Origin: Paraburkholderia podalyriae | GTDB lineage: Bacteria > Pseudomonadota > Gammaproteobacteria > Burkholderiales > Burkholderiaceae | NCBI RefSeq assembly: GCF_014397785.1 | Contig: NZ_VZQQ01000023.1 | Location: 1-64,000, forward strand | Length of the DNA: 64,000 bases | Direction of reading: 5' to 3' | Shown here: piece after piece, positions 23,378 through 32,794 of the stretch | Layout of the letters: every line of letters starts with the position of its first letter | Position numbering within the stretch: the first letter of the stretch is position 1 | Program-made: the position numbers and the translations under genes | The notes under the pieces: generated by a model | What the model was told of the DNA's origin: nothing | Database searches by the model: none | What the model saw: the letters and a program-made list of their open reading frames with translations, nothing else

Positions 23378-25503
23378 TGTCCCGGCTCCGTGATGTGTTG
23401 ATCGTCGGCCGGGTTCGCGGCGTCGTTGCCGTCGCCGCTCGCCGCGGATTCGTCAGCGCCGGGGTTGTCGTTGGGCTTGTCGCCGTCGGCTTCGGCTTCG
23501 GCTTCGGCTTCGCTTTCGGCGCTGTCATCGGATGCGTCGAGCAGCGCTTCGTCGCCCTCGTCCTCGCCTTCTTCGGCTTCGGCGCCGCTCGTGACGGTCG
23601 GCGCATCGAGCACGTGCAACAGACGCACCGACGCTTCGATCGTCAGCTCATCGATCGACATCACTTCCATCTGCAAACGCGTGCCGCGCGCGTGCACGCC
23701 GAGGCCCGGCACGTGCAGCAGCAGCGGAATTTCCTCGAGACGCACGAGATCGCCCTTCACCACCGACGCGACCACCTGCTTGCGGTTTTCCTGCCTGAGC
23801 CAACGCAGACACCAGAAGTACTCCATGCGGCGCTGGTGGTCCGCGTACGCGGTGTAGGTGTCGTCGAAGCCTTGCACGACCGCGAACAGATCGGCGTCCT
23901 TCGGCTTGAACGGCGCGGCGAGCTTGGCGGTCACGCCATGCTGCACGCACGCGATCAACTGCCACTGATTCACGAGGTCGACGTAGCGACGCAGCGGCGA
24001 TGTGCTCCACGCGTATTGCGGGACGCCGAGCCCTTCGTGCGGCGCGGCGTTGGTCTGCATGCGCGTGCGCTTCGGGCCGCTCGGCGCGCCGAACGCGCGC
24101 TGTGTGCGATAGATGCCCGGCACGCCGTGATCGTGCAGGAACGCGCCCCACGACGAGTTCGCGAGAATCGCCAGTTCCGCGACGATCGTGTCGAGCGGCG
24201 AGCCGCGCCGGCGCGGCGTGATCGTGACGTGCTCGCCGTCGACGTAGAAATTGAAGTCGGTATTGCGCTGCACTTCGCGGCGCAGACCGTAGCCCGCGCG
24301 CGCGGCCTGGCGCTTTTCGAACAGCCCCTGCGCGAACGGCCACAGCACGGCGATATCGTCCTTGTGCAGATACTCGCCGGTGCCTTCGGCAAGCGCTGCT
24401 TCGGTGACGATTTCGTCGAGCGTGTTGTGGCGCAGGTTGTTCTTCACGAACACGCGCTCGGCGCGCGTTTCGCTCGCGACGATCTCCTGCGTGTCGCGAT
24501 TGACGATCACGTACAGCGACAGCGCCGGTCGATACCCGCCTTCGGCGAGCGTGAAGGTTTCGACGACGCTGTCGGGCAGCATCGTGATCTTGTCGCCGGG
24601 CATGTAGACCGTCGACAAACGCGCGCGCGCGATCGCGTCGACGTCGTCGCCGCGCTGGATGCCGAGCGCCGGCGCGGCGATGTGCACGCCGATGCGCACG
24701 CGGCCGTCGGCCAGATGCTCGACCGAGAACGCGTCGTCGATTTCGGTCGTGGTGATGTCGTCGATCGAAAACGCTTCGACGTCGGCCTGCGGCAGATCGT
24801 CGGGCACGATCGCCGCCGCGACGGGCGGGAAGGCAGTGCCGTGCGGGAAGAACTCGGACAGGAACTTCGCCTCGTGCAGCGCGCGCGGCGACGCGATCGC
24901 GCCGCATTCGAGCATCAGCCGCGCCTGCGAGATGCCGCGCGCGGCAGCGGCGCCCTCGAGCGCCTTGTATTCGATCGTGTTCTTGTCGGGCTTCGTCAGC
25001 AGCGCGAGTCCCTTGCTACCCGCGAACGCTTCCGGCAGCCGGCCTTCCTTCAGTTCTTCCTCGTACTGCGCCTGCACGAGCGCCTGCTGACGCTTGCGCT
25101 CGAGGCCCGCGAGCGCCATCTTCAGCTGCTCCTGCGGCGCGCGCTGGTACATGCCGCGGCCCTTGCGGCGGAAGTACACCGGCGAGCCGTGCATGCGCAG
25201 CACCAGCGCCGCGCGCTCGATCGCGCCGAAGCTCGCGCCGAAGTACTCGGCGCCCAGCGTCGCGAACGGGAATTCGTCGTCCGGCGCGCATTCCCACAGG
25301 AAGTCGAGATCGATCTCTTGCGCCAACGCGTCGGCCTGCTGCATCAGTTCGGCGGCGGTGGGCTTGTCGAACTCGATCAGCACGTCCTTCGCGCGCACCT
25401 TCGCGCGCCGCCCGCCCGGCAACTCGACCTGAAACGCGTCGCCCTGGCGCGACAGCACGCTGCCGGCCTTGAAACTGCCCGATTCCTCGAAGAAAACGTT
25501 CAC
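23374..25503 (-). CDS. RNB-domain (RNase II/R family) exoribonuclease
   Basis: These enzymes degrade RNA 3' to 5'. The 709-residue protein has the catalytic RNB domain (about 245-580) with SIDDITTTEIDDAFS at 246-260 holding the four metal-binding aspartates, then GVHIAAPA, STVYMPGDKITMLP and APHEGLGVPQYAWSTSPLRRYVDLVNQ. The region before it is not the classical pair of cold-shock domains of RNase R, and the last 75 residues are a very acidic Glu/Asp/Ala tail. Organisation matches the distinct RNB protein of beta-proteobacteria that sits beside aroE, not E. coli rnb or rnr. Confidence 0.93.
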   Translation of the reverse strand: MNVFFEESGSFKAGSVLSRQGDAFQVELPGGRRAKVRAKDVLIEFDKPTAAELMQQADALAQEIDLDFLWECAPDDEFPFATLGAEYFGASFGAIERAALVLRMHGSPVYFRRKGRGMYQRAPQEQLKMALAGLERKRQQALVQAQYEEELKEGRLPEAFAGSKGLALLTKPDKNTIEYKALEGAAAARGISQARLMLECGAIASPRALHEAKFLSEFFPHGTAFPPVAAAIVPDDLPQADVEAFSIDDITTTEIDDAFSVEHLADGRVRIGVHIAAPALGIQRGDDVDAIARARLSTVYMPGDKITMLPDSVVETFTLAEGGYRPALSLYVIVNRDTQEIVASETRAERVFVKNNLRHNTLDEIVTEAALAEGTGEYLHKDDIAVLWPFAQGLFEKRQAARAGYGLRREVQRNTDFNFYVDGEHVTITPRRRGSPLDTIVAELAILANSSWGAFLHDHGVPGIYRTQRAFGAPSGPKRTRMQTNAAPHEGLGVPQYAWSTSPLRRYVDLVNQWQLIACVQHGVTAKLAAPFKPKDADLFAVVQGFDDTYTAYADHQRRMEYFWCLRWLRQENRKQVVASVVKGDLVRLEEIPLLLHVPGLGVHARGTRLQMEVMSIDELTIEASVRLLHVLDAPTVTSGAEAEEGEDEGDEALLDASDDSAESEAEAEAEADGDKPNDNPGADESAASGDGNDAANPADDQHITEPGQ

Positions 25504-25718
25504 TCAATACTCTCGTTCTGACTTGCATCTGCCGGCGCGCCCGATGCTCTGTGGCGATCGATCACTGCATGCGCGGCTCGGCAACCTGTTCGTGATAATG
25601 AATCCGCGGCGCGCACTGCGCGTGCCAGCGGGTTGGATGCTGCGACCAGCGGTGGCGGTCGGTATGTCTTTCTGACTGACGTCCTTGCAGGGAACGATGC
25701 CGCCGCCCTTGCCTGCCG

Positions 25719-26333
25719 TCAGGCCGCCGCGCGCGGCACCGGCGGCTCGACGTGTGCGACGTCGCAAAAGGCCAGTACGTCGCCGAGATACTGCGCGAAC
25801 TCGCTGATCGCATGGTCGCTGCCTTCGATCAACGTCGTGCGTGCGCCCGGATAATGCGCGAGCATTTCACGGTAGTCGAGCACTTCGTCGCCAGTGGCTG
25901 CCATCAAATAATAGCGTTCGGGTCGCGTGATCGACGCGACGCCAAGCGCGCGCAATTCATCCAGATGATGCCGCTCGACGACGATGCTGCCGCCACCGTG
26001 CCACAACGGCTGTTCGCCGAGATAGGCGCTCAGATCGCGCTGCGGCACGACCGCCGGGTTCAGCAGCACGGCCCGCCAGCCGTGCTTCTCGGCCAGATGC
26101 GTGGCGAAGTAGCCGCCGAGCGAACTGCCGATCACCGTCACCGGCTGCGCATCGCCCTTCGCGCGTGCCTCGGCCACCAACGATTCGGCGAGCGCCACGG
26201 TTTCGAACGGGGACACCGGCAGCATCGGGCAGCACCACTCGTCGGCGCGCCCCAGCTCGGCGAGACGCGCCGCAAGCAGGCGCGCCTTGAACGAATTGGG
26301 CGACGAACGGAAACCGTGCAGATAAAGAATCAC
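25719..26333 (-). CDS. YqiA/YcfP-family alpha/beta-hydrolase (esterase)
   Basis: This 204-residue protein has the YqiA pattern: MILYLHGFRSSPNSFKA at the start, nucleophile elbow VIGSSLGGYFATHLAEKHGW (serine 71), LLNPAVVPQRDLSAYLG, GDEVLDYREM for the acid and GSDHAISEF for the histidine. Family members are small cytoplasmic esterases of uncertain physiological substrate. The start overlaps the mpl stop by four bases, implying co-translation. The 215 bases after its stop to the RNB gene hold no gene that I can support. Confidence 0.9.
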   Translation of the reverse strand: MILYLHGFRSSPNSFKARLLAARLAELGRADEWCCPMLPVSPFETVALAESLVAEARAKGDAQPVTVIGSSLGGYFATHLAEKHGWRAVLLNPAVVPQRDLSAYLGEQPLWHGGGSIVVERHHLDELRALGVASITRPERYYLMAATGDEVLDYREMLAHYPGARTTLIEGSDHAISEFAQYLGDVLAFCDVAHVEPPVPRAAA

Positions 26334-27724
26334 GCCGCGCCTCGCGTCGAAAGACCATCGAGCAGCTTCTGATGCACGCCGCCGAAGCCGCCGTTGCTCA
26401 TCACCAGAATCTGATCGCCGGGGCGCGCCGCGTGGACCACCGCCTTCACGAGCGCGTCGAGATTGTCGAACGCCTGGGCCTTGCCGTCGAGCGGGGCGAG
26501 CGCTTCGCCAAGGTTCCAGCCGAGCGCGTCGCGCCCGCTCGGCGCACCGTAGCCGAACACGAGGTCGGCGTCGGCGAGGCTCGCCGGCAGTTGCGCTTTC
26601 ATCACGCCGAGCCTCATCGTGTTCGAGCGCGGTTCGAGCACGGCGAGAATCCGCGTGTGGTCGCGGCCGACGCGCGCGCGCAGCCCGGCCACCGTCGTCC
26701 CGATCGCGGTGGGGTGATGCGCGAAGTCGTCGTACACGGTCACGCCGTCGACGCTGCCGCGCACTTCCATGCGGCGCTTCACGTTGCGAAAGCCTGACAG
26801 CGACTTTGCGGCCTGCGTGGGCGGCACGCCGACGTGGCGCGCGGCGGCGATCGCGGCGAGCGCGTTCATGCGGTTATGCTCGCCCTGCACCTGCCAGTCG
26901 ACCACGCCGACGCGCTCGCCGTTGTGATAGACGGCGAAGCGTTCATCGACGGGCACGCCCTGTTCCGCCGGTTGAATTTCCCAGCCGCCCTGTACGCCGA
27001 AGCGCTCGACCTCGCTCCAGCAACCGCGCGTCAGCACGCGCTCGAGCGCGTCCTCGCGGCCGTTCGTGACGACGCGCCCGAGGCGTGGCACCGTGCGGAT
27101 CAGATGATGGAACTGCGTTTCGATCGCGGCGAGATCCGGGAAGATGTCGGCGTGATCGAATTCGAGATTGTTCAGCACCGCTGTTTTCGGGCGGTAATGG
27201 ACGAACTTCGAGCGTTTGTCGAAGAACGCGGTGTCGTATTCGTCGGCTTCGATCACGAAAAAGCTCGAATCGGTGAGCCGCGCCGACACGCCGAAATTCA
27301 GCGGCACGCCGCCGATCAGGAAGCCCGGGTTCAGGCCCGCGTCTTCGAGCAGCCAGGTCAGCATCGAGCTCGTGGTGGTCTTGCCGTGCGTGCCGGCCAC
27401 AGCCAGCACCCACTTGCCGTTCAGCACGTGCTCGCCGAGCCATTGCGGACCGGACACGTACGGCAGGCCGCGGTCGAGAATCGCTTCCATCAGCGGGTTG
27501 CCGCGCGTGACCACGTTGCCGATCACGAACAGATCCGCGTCCAGGCCGTTCAGCTGGCCCGCGTCGTAACCCTCGATCAGACGGATGCCTTGCGCCTCGA
27601 GCTGCGTGCTCATCGGCGGATAGACGCCGGCGTCGCAGCCGGTCACCGTGTGGCCCGCATTGCGCGCGAGCACCGCGAGACCGCCCATGAACGTGCCGCA
27701 GATGCCGAGGATGTGGATATGCAT
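26330..27724 (-). CDS. mpl: UDP-N-acetylmuramate:L-Ala-gamma-D-Glu-meso-DAP ligase Mpl
   Basis: Mpl joins recycled murein tripeptide to UDP-MurNAc, sparing new synthesis. The 464-residue Mur-ligase starts MHIHILGICGTFMGGLAVLA, then AVAGTHGKTTTSSML (109-123, ATP loop), FFVIEADEYDTAFFDKRSKF, EFDHADIFPDLAAI and VYDDFAHHPTAI, all typical of Mpl and not MurC. In-frame codons upstream to 27772 look non-coding. It fits the peptidoglycan recycling theme with ampD at 43 kb. Confidence 0.95.
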   Translation of the reverse strand: MHIHILGICGTFMGGLAVLARNAGHTVTGCDAGVYPPMSTQLEAQGIRLIEGYDAGQLNGLDADLFVIGNVVTRGNPLMEAILDRGLPYVSGPQWLGEHVLNGKWVLAVAGTHGKTTTSSMLTWLLEDAGLNPGFLIGGVPLNFGVSARLTDSSFFVIEADEYDTAFFDKRSKFVHYRPKTAVLNNLEFDHADIFPDLAAIETQFHHLIRTVPRLGRVVTNGREDALERVLTRGCWSEVERFGVQGGWEIQPAEQGVPVDERFAVYHNGERVGVVDWQVQGEHNRMNALAAIAAARHVGVPPTQAAKSLSGFRNVKRRMEVRGSVDGVTVYDDFAHHPTAIGTTVAGLRARVGRDHTRILAVLEPRSNTMRLGVMKAQLPASLADADLVFGYGAPSGRDALGWNLGEALAPLDGKAQAFDNLDALVKAVVHAARPGDQILVMSNGGFGGVHQKLLDGLSTRGAA

Positions 27725-27912
27725 AAGCTGTCGTGCCGCGGGGGCGTTTCTTGCGAGGGATGGGAGAGCCACAGGACGGCCGGAACGACCGTCTGCAAAG
27801 GACGCCTATTGTAACCGACGCGGCGCGCGCTGCCCCCTGCCGGCCGTGCCCGACGCCGCCCCGTGCGGGCCGCCGAACCGCGTCGCCAGGCTCGATCGAG
27901 TATCATGCAAAG

Positions 27913-28563
27913 ATGGTCCGCAAATCACATTTCGATCCGCAGCGCGTGCGCGAGGAAATCGCAATCGCGGCGGCACGCCTGGTTGCCGAAGACGGCCTGG
28001 ATTATGCCAGCGCGAAGCGCAAGGCGGCCCGGCAGGTCGTCGGCGAGACTCGTGTTGCCGGCGAATGGCTGCCGGACAACGATCAGATCGAAGAAGAAAT
28101 CCGCGAATATCAGGCGCTGTTCCAGAGCGACAGCCAGCCGGCGCTGCTGCGGCGCCTGCGCATGATCGCGGTCGACTGGATGGAGCGGCTCGCGCCGTTC
28201 AATCCATATCTGACGGGCGCGGTGCTCGGCGGCACGGCCGGCGAGCATTCGGACGTGCATCTGCAGGTGTTTTGCGACAACCCGAAAGAAGTCGCGATCT
28301 ACATGCTCAATGCAAACATCCAGTACGACGTGTCGGAAACGCGCCACTTCGCGGGCCGCGGCTACGTGGAGACGCTGAGCTTCCTGTGGCGCCCCGCGGG
28401 CGAGCGCAACGCCGAGCCGGTCGGCATCCACGTCGCGCTGTACGAAACCGACGATCTGCGCGGCGCGGTGCGCGCCGACGCGCGCGGCCGCACGGCGCGG
28501 GCGAATCTGCAGGCGGTGCAGGCGCTGCTCGACGGTGACGAAGTGCCGTCCTTCACCACTTGA
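27913..28563 (+). CDS. Nucleotidyltransferase-fold protein of unknown function
   Basis: This 216-residue protein reads MVRKSHFDPQRVREEIAIAAARLVAEDGLDYASAKRKAARQ, then a helical region. Residues 100-120 resemble a nucleotidyltransferase core: LTGAVLGGTAG followed by SDVHLQVF, like the GG/GS...D-x-D/H pattern of minimal nucleotidyltransferases. A third acidic strand could be GIHVALYETDD near 180. Such proteins are common beside mpl in Burkholderiales and have sometimes been mislabelled as Mur ligases. Function is unknown. The start at 27913 is chosen for protein-like composition; the frame upstream looks random. Confidence 0.72.
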   Translation: MVRKSHFDPQRVREEIAIAAARLVAEDGLDYASAKRKAARQVVGETRVAGEWLPDNDQIEEEIREYQALFQSDSQPALLRRLRMIAVDWMERLAPFNPYLTGAVLGGTAGEHSDVHLQVFCDNPKEVAIYMLNANIQYDVSETRHFAGRGYVETLSFLWRPAGERNAEPVGIHVALYETDDLRGAVRADARGRTARANLQAVQALLDGDEVPSFTT

Positions 28564-28582
28564 TCAGACGGAACGGAGCACG

Positions 28583-29155
28583 ATGAATACGAGACGTATG
28601 CTGGTGGGCGTGGTCGTCGCGCTGGCCGCCGCCGGCGGCGGCGTGCTGGCCAATCACTGGCTCAATCGCGGCACCGACGTCGCGTACGCGTCGCAAGCCG
28701 ACGCACAGTCCGGGTCACAGTCCGACACCCGTGCGAACCCCGTCCAGCAGTTGTGGAGCGCACCGGTCACGAACCTCGACGGCAAGCCTCAGTCGCTGAG
28801 CCTGCTCAAGGGCCACCCGATCGTCGTCAACTTCTGGGCGTCGTGGTGCGGTCCGTGCGTCGAGGAAATGCCGGCGCTGTCTCAGATCCAGCGCGAGTAC
28901 GCGAAGAAAGGCATCCAGTTCGTCGGCCTCGGCGTCGACTCGGAACAAAACATCCAGACCTTCCTGCAAAGGGTCAAGGTCGCGTACCCCATCTACGTGA
29001 CCGGCTTCGGCGGCGCCGACCTCGCGCGCGCGTTCGGTAACAATGCGGGCGGTTTGCCCTTTACCGTCGTGATCGACGCAAAAGGCAACATCCGCTCGAC
29101 AAAATTGGGCCAGATCGACCCCGCGGCGCTGCGCCGGACGCTCGATACCCTGTAA
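28583..29155 (+). CDS. TlpA/ResA-type membrane-anchored thioredoxin
   Basis: This 190-residue protein has an uncleaved or weakly cleaved membrane anchor (about 5-23, MLVGVVVALAAAGGGVLA), a linker, and a thioredoxin-like domain with VVNFWASWCGPCVEEMPALS (WCGPC at 88-92) and a cis-proline in GGLPFTVVID. It would reduce disulphides in the periplasm, often for cytochrome c maturation. GGAG lies just before the ATG at 28583. It follows the nucleotidyltransferase-like gene by 19 bases, so the two are probably co-transcribed. Confidence 0.92.
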   Translation: MNTRRMLVGVVVALAAAGGGVLANHWLNRGTDVAYASQADAQSGSQSDTRANPVQQLWSAPVTNLDGKPQSLSLLKGHPIVVNFWASWCGPCVEEMPALSQIQREYAKKGIQFVGLGVDSEQNIQTFLQRVKVAYPIYVTGFGGADLARAFGNNAGGLPFTVVIDAKGNIRSTKLGQIDPAALRRTLDTL

Positions 29156-29362
29156 ATTTCCGATTTCTCGCGCTGCGCTTTTTGCCATCCGATTCCGTGC
29201 AGAACGCGCAAAAATACGCGGATGATTCCCGAATTTGAGTGAAGTTGTTCCCACGGCCACGCGGCCGCCAGCGCGGCCCGCCGCCGCGTACGCGCACGAA
29301 ACTAGACAAGTTTCTCTAATCAGCGCTAAAGTGCGCGCAATTCCACGGAAAAAGAAGCGACC

Positions 29363-29818
29363 ATGACGCGACTGCTGGTACTGCACGGACCCAACCTGAA
29401 TCTTCTCGGCACACGGGAACCCGAGGTCTACGGTCGCGTGACCCTGCCGCAGATCGATCAGGCGCTGGCGGACCGCGCAGCCGACGCAGGCGTCGAACTC
29501 GCGTCGTTCCAGAGCAACCACGAAGGCGCGCTGGTCGACCGCATTCAGGCGGCCCGCACCGAGAAAACCGATTTCATTCTGATCAATCCCGCCGCGTACA
29601 CGCACACGAGCGTGGCCATTCGGGACGCACTGGCCGGTGTCGGCATCCCGTTCGTCGAGATTCATCTGTCGAACGTGCATCGCCGGGAACCGTTCAGGCA
29701 TCACTCGTATTTCTCCGATCAGGCTGAGGGCGTCATCTGCGGCCTCGGCTGGAAGGGGTATCTGTACGCACTCGAATTCGCGCTCGACCGGCTCGCGGCC
29801 GGCTCGTCGCGCGGCTGA
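29363..29818 (+). CDS. aroQ: 3-dehydroquinate dehydratase, type II
   Basis: AroQ converts 3-dehydroquinate to 3-dehydroshikimate. The 151-residue protein has the type II marks: LVLHGPNLNLLGTREPEVYG at the start with the catalytic tyrosine, FQSNHEGALVDRI, LINPAAYTHTSVAIRDAL and FVEIHLSNVHRREPFRHHSY with the active histidine, and GVICGLGWKGY. The gene precedes accB by 79 bases; aroQ-accB-accC is a common order in proteobacteria. The 207 bases before it hold no other gene. Confidence 0.96.
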   Translation: MTRLLVLHGPNLNLLGTREPEVYGRVTLPQIDQALADRAADAGVELASFQSNHEGALVDRIQAARTEKTDFILINPAAYTHTSVAIRDALAGVGIPFVEIHLSNVHRREPFRHHSYFSDQAEGVICGLGWKGYLYALEFALDRLAAGSSRG

Positions 29819-29897
29819 ATCCAAGCACGTCCAATTTGAGCCGGCTACTGCACGCTTGCACACGCCGGCACACAACGCATTGAAAAGGGGCACCCTG

Positions 29898-30359
29898 ATG
29901 GATCTACGTAAACTAAAAACTCTGATCGACCTCGTCTCGGAGTCCGGTATTTCCGAACTCGAAGTGACCGAGGGCGAGGGCAAGGTCCGCATCGTCAAGA
30001 ATGCGCCGCCAGTTTACGTTCAACCGTCTGCCTACGCACCGCAATTCCAGCAAGCCGCACCGGCAGCTGTCGAGCCGCCGGCCACCGCAGGCGCTCCGGC
30101 CATCCCGGCCGCCGCTGCGCCGCAGGGTCACGTCGTGACTTCGCCGATGGTCGGCACGTTCTACCGCGCGCCGTCGCCGGGCGCCGATCCATTCGTCCAG
30201 GTCGGCGACACGGTCAAGGAAGGCCAGACCATCTGCATCATCGAAGCGATGAAGCTGCTCAACGAGATCGAGTCGGACAAGTCCGGCGTGGTCAAGGAAA
30301 TCCTCGTCGAAAACGGTCAGGCGGTCGAGTACGGCCAACCGCTGTTCGTGGTCGGCTAA
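29898..30359 (+). CDS. accB: Acetyl-CoA carboxylase biotin carboxyl carrier protein
   Basis: AccB carries biotin between the carboxylase and carboxyltransferase of acetyl-CoA carboxylase, the first step of fatty acid synthesis. The 153-residue protein has MDLRKLKTLIDLVSESGISELEV at the N-terminus, an Ala/Pro-rich linker (about 45-75), and the biotinyl domain with the thumb TFYRAPSPGADPFV and the biotinylation site IIEAMKLLNE (K119). The ATG at 29898 follows GGGG nine bases upstream. accC follows. Confidence 0.97.
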   Translation: MDLRKLKTLIDLVSESGISELEVTEGEGKVRIVKNAPPVYVQPSAYAPQFQQAAPAAVEPPATAGAPAIPAAAAPQGHVVTSPMVGTFYRAPSPGADPFVQVGDTVKEGQTICIIEAMKLLNEIESDKSGVVKEILVENGQAVEYGQPLFVVG

Positions 30360-30476
30360 CGCGGCACGCACTATCCGCCGCCCGCGCGCCGCTCATCCCC
30401 AGGCGCGCGACCGATCCTCTGCGGCAGCCGGCGTCGTGACCGACCCCGGCGCCCATTGATGAGTCGAAAACCCGCT

Positions 30477-31841
30477 ATGTTTGAAAAAATCCTCATTGCC
30501 AATCGTGGCGAGATCGCGCTTCGCATCCAGCGCGCCTGCCGCGAGCTCGGCGTCAAGACGGTCGTCGTCTATTCGGAAGCCGACAAGGAAGCCAAGTACG
30601 TGAAGCTCGCCGACGAGGCGGTCTGCATCGGCCCGGCACCGTCGAATCTGAGCTATCTGAACATGCCCGCGCTGATCAGCGCGGCCGAAGTCACCGACGC
30701 CGAAGCGATCCACCCCGGCTACGGCTTCCTGTCGGAGAACGCCGACTTCGCCGAGCGCGTCGAGCAGTCCGGCTTTACCTTCATCGGCCCGCGTCCGGAA
30801 ACGATCCGCATGATGGGTGACAAGGTCACCGCGAAGCAGACCATGATCAAAACCGGCGTGCCTTGCGTGCCGGGTTCGGAAGGCGCCCTGCCCGACGATC
30901 CGAAGGAGATCGTGAAGATCGCCCGCCAGATCGGCTATCCGGTCATCATCAAGGCGGCGGGCGGCGGCGGCGGCCGCGGCATGCGCGTGGTCCACACGGA
31001 AGCGGCGCTCGTCAACGCGGTCATCATGACCCGCGAGGAAGCCGGCCGCGCGTTCGGCAACCCGCAGGTCTACATGGAGAAATTCCTCGAGAACCCGCGG
31101 CACATCGAAATCCAGGTGCTGGCCGACTCGTTCAAGAACGCCGTGTGGCTCGGCGAGCGCGACTGCTCGATGCAACGCCGTCACCAGAAGGTGATCGAGG
31201 AAGCGCCGGCACCGGGCATCGCGCGCCGTCTGATCGACCGCATCGGCGATCGTTGCGCAGACGCGTGCAAGAAGATGGGCTATCTCGGCGCGGGCACCTT
31301 CGAGTTCCTGTATGAAAACGGCGAGTTCTACTTCATCGAGATGAACACGCGCGTACAGGTCGAGCATCCGGTGACCGAACTGATCACCGGTGTCGACATC
31401 GTGCAGGAACAGATCCGCATCGCGGCCGGCGAGAAGCTCACGTTCCGTCAGCGCGACATACAGTTCCGCGGCCATGCGATCGAATGCCGGATCAACGCCG
31501 AAGATCCGTTCAAGTTCACGCCGTCGCCGGGACGCCTGACGTCGTGGCACATGCCTGGTGGTCCTGGCATCCGCGTCGATTCGCACGCCTACAATGGTTA
31601 TTTCGTGCCGCCGAACTACGATTCGATGATCGGCAAGCTGATCGCTTACGGCGCGACGCGCGAACAGGCGATCATGCGGATGCGCATCGCGCTGTCGGAA
31701 ATGGTGGTCGAAGGTATTCAGACCAACATCCCGCTGCACCGTGAGCTGATGCTCGACGCGAAGTTCGTCGAAGGCGGCACCAGCATCCACTACCTCGAAA
31801 ACCGGCTGGCCGCGCGTCAGCAGGTCGCGGAAGAAGCGTAA
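30477..31841 (+). CDS. accC: Acetyl-CoA carboxylase biotin carboxylase
   Basis: AccC carboxylates biotin on AccB using ATP and bicarbonate. The 454-residue ATP-grasp protein starts MFEKILIANRGEIALRIQRA, with EAIHPGYGFLSENADFA, the glycine loop KAAGGGGGRGMRVV, HIEIQVLADS, ERDCSMQRRHQKVIEEAP, FIEMNTRVQVEHPVTE and GHAIECRINAEDP. Everything expected is present and of normal length. Start 30477 is preferred to the in-frame ATGs at 30456 and 30459. prmA follows after three bases. Confidence 0.97.
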   Translation: MFEKILIANRGEIALRIQRACRELGVKTVVVYSEADKEAKYVKLADEAVCIGPAPSNLSYLNMPALISAAEVTDAEAIHPGYGFLSENADFAERVEQSGFTFIGPRPETIRMMGDKVTAKQTMIKTGVPCVPGSEGALPDDPKEIVKIARQIGYPVIIKAAGGGGGRGMRVVHTEAALVNAVIMTREEAGRAFGNPQVYMEKFLENPRHIEIQVLADSFKNAVWLGERDCSMQRRHQKVIEEAPAPGIARRLIDRIGDRCADACKKMGYLGAGTFEFLYENGEFYFIEMNTRVQVEHPVTELITGVDIVQEQIRIAAGEKLTFRQRDIQFRGHAIECRINAEDPFKFTPSPGRLTSWHMPGGPGIRVDSHAYNGYFVPPNYDSMIGKLIAYGATREQAIMRMRIALSEMVVEGIQTNIPLHRELMLDAKFVEGGTSIHYLENRLAARQQVAEEA

Positions 31842-31844
31842 GTC

Positions 31845-32747
31845 ATGAGCTATCGGGAACTGGTTGCCGAACTGGCGCGCGAGCACGCGGAAGAGTTGTC
31901 CGACGCATTGCTCGAGCTGGGCGCACTGTCCGTGTCGGTCGAAGACGCCGACGCGGACACGCCCGACGAGCAGCCGCTGTTCGGCGAGCCCGGTCTCACG
32001 CCGGATCGCACGGCGTGGCAGCACTCGCGCGTGATCGCGCTGCTCGCGCCGGAACAGGATCCGGCCGTGTTGCTGAGCGCCGCGGCCAACGAAATCGGAC
32101 TCGACGCCGCGCCGGCGTATACCGTGCGCGAGGTTGAGGAGCAGGACTGGGTGCGGCTCACGCAGTCGCAGTTCGATCCGATCCAGATCGGCGAGCGCAT
32201 CTGGGTCGTGCCGTCGTGGCACGATGCGCCGGACCCTGGCGCGCTCGTGCTCGAACTCGATCCGGGCCTCGCGTTCGGCACTGGCAGTCACCCCACTACG
32301 CGTCTGTGCATGGAGTGGATCGAGCAGTCGGTCAAGGCTGGCCAGTCTGTGCTCGACTACGGCTGCGGCTCGGGCATCCTCGCGATTCTCGCGAAGAAGT
32401 GCGGCGCCGATCCGGTGATCGGCATCGACATTGATCCGCAGGCAGTCGAATCGGCGCGTCACAATAGCGAGCGCAATCACGCCGAAGTCACCTATGGCCT
32501 TCCCGATGCCTGCCCGGCCGGCGAGTTCGACGTCGTGGTCGCGAACATCCTGTCGAATCCGCTGAAGCTGATGGCGTCGATGCTGTCGTCGAAGGTGAAG
32601 GCGGGCGGGCGCATCGCGTTGTCGGGCATTCTCGCGCGTCAGGCCGACGAGGTCGCGCAGGTCTACGCGCGCTGGATCGATATCAGCGTATGGCGCGAAC
32701 ATGAAGGTTGGGTGTGCCTCGCCGGAACGCGCCGCGAAAGCAATTAG
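31845..32747 (+). CDS. prmA: Ribosomal protein L11 methyltransferase
   Basis: PrmA trimethylates ribosomal protein L11 with AdoMet. The 300-residue protein has an N-terminal substrate-binding part (about 1-110) and a Rossmann methyltransferase with DPGLAFGTGSHPTTRLCMEW, the AdoMet loop VLDYGCGSGILAILAKK, GIDIDPQAVESARHN and VVANILSNPL (the N-P-P-like catalytic strand). It starts three bases after accC, an order seen in many beta-proteobacteria. Confidence 0.96.
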   Translation: MSYRELVAELAREHAEELSDALLELGALSVSVEDADADTPDEQPLFGEPGLTPDRTAWQHSRVIALLAPEQDPAVLLSAAANEIGLDAAPAYTVREVEEQDWVRLTQSQFDPIQIGERIWVVPSWHDAPDPGALVLELDPGLAFGTGSHPTTRLCMEWIEQSVKAGQSVLDYGCGSGILAILAKKCGADPVIGIDIDPQAVESARHNSERNHAEVTYGLPDACPAGEFDVVVANILSNPLKLMASMLSSKVKAGGRIALSGILARQADEVAQVYARWIDISVWREHEGWVCLAGTRRESN

Positions 32748-32794
32748 AATAAGGCGTATTGTCAACCCAACGGCCTCAGGCTCATCGGCTCGAT

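Noticed and set aside
30393..32765. 790-codon open frame on the minus strand across accC and prmA
   Set aside because: It covers two clear plus-strand genes and their gap, and its product has no recognisable domain.
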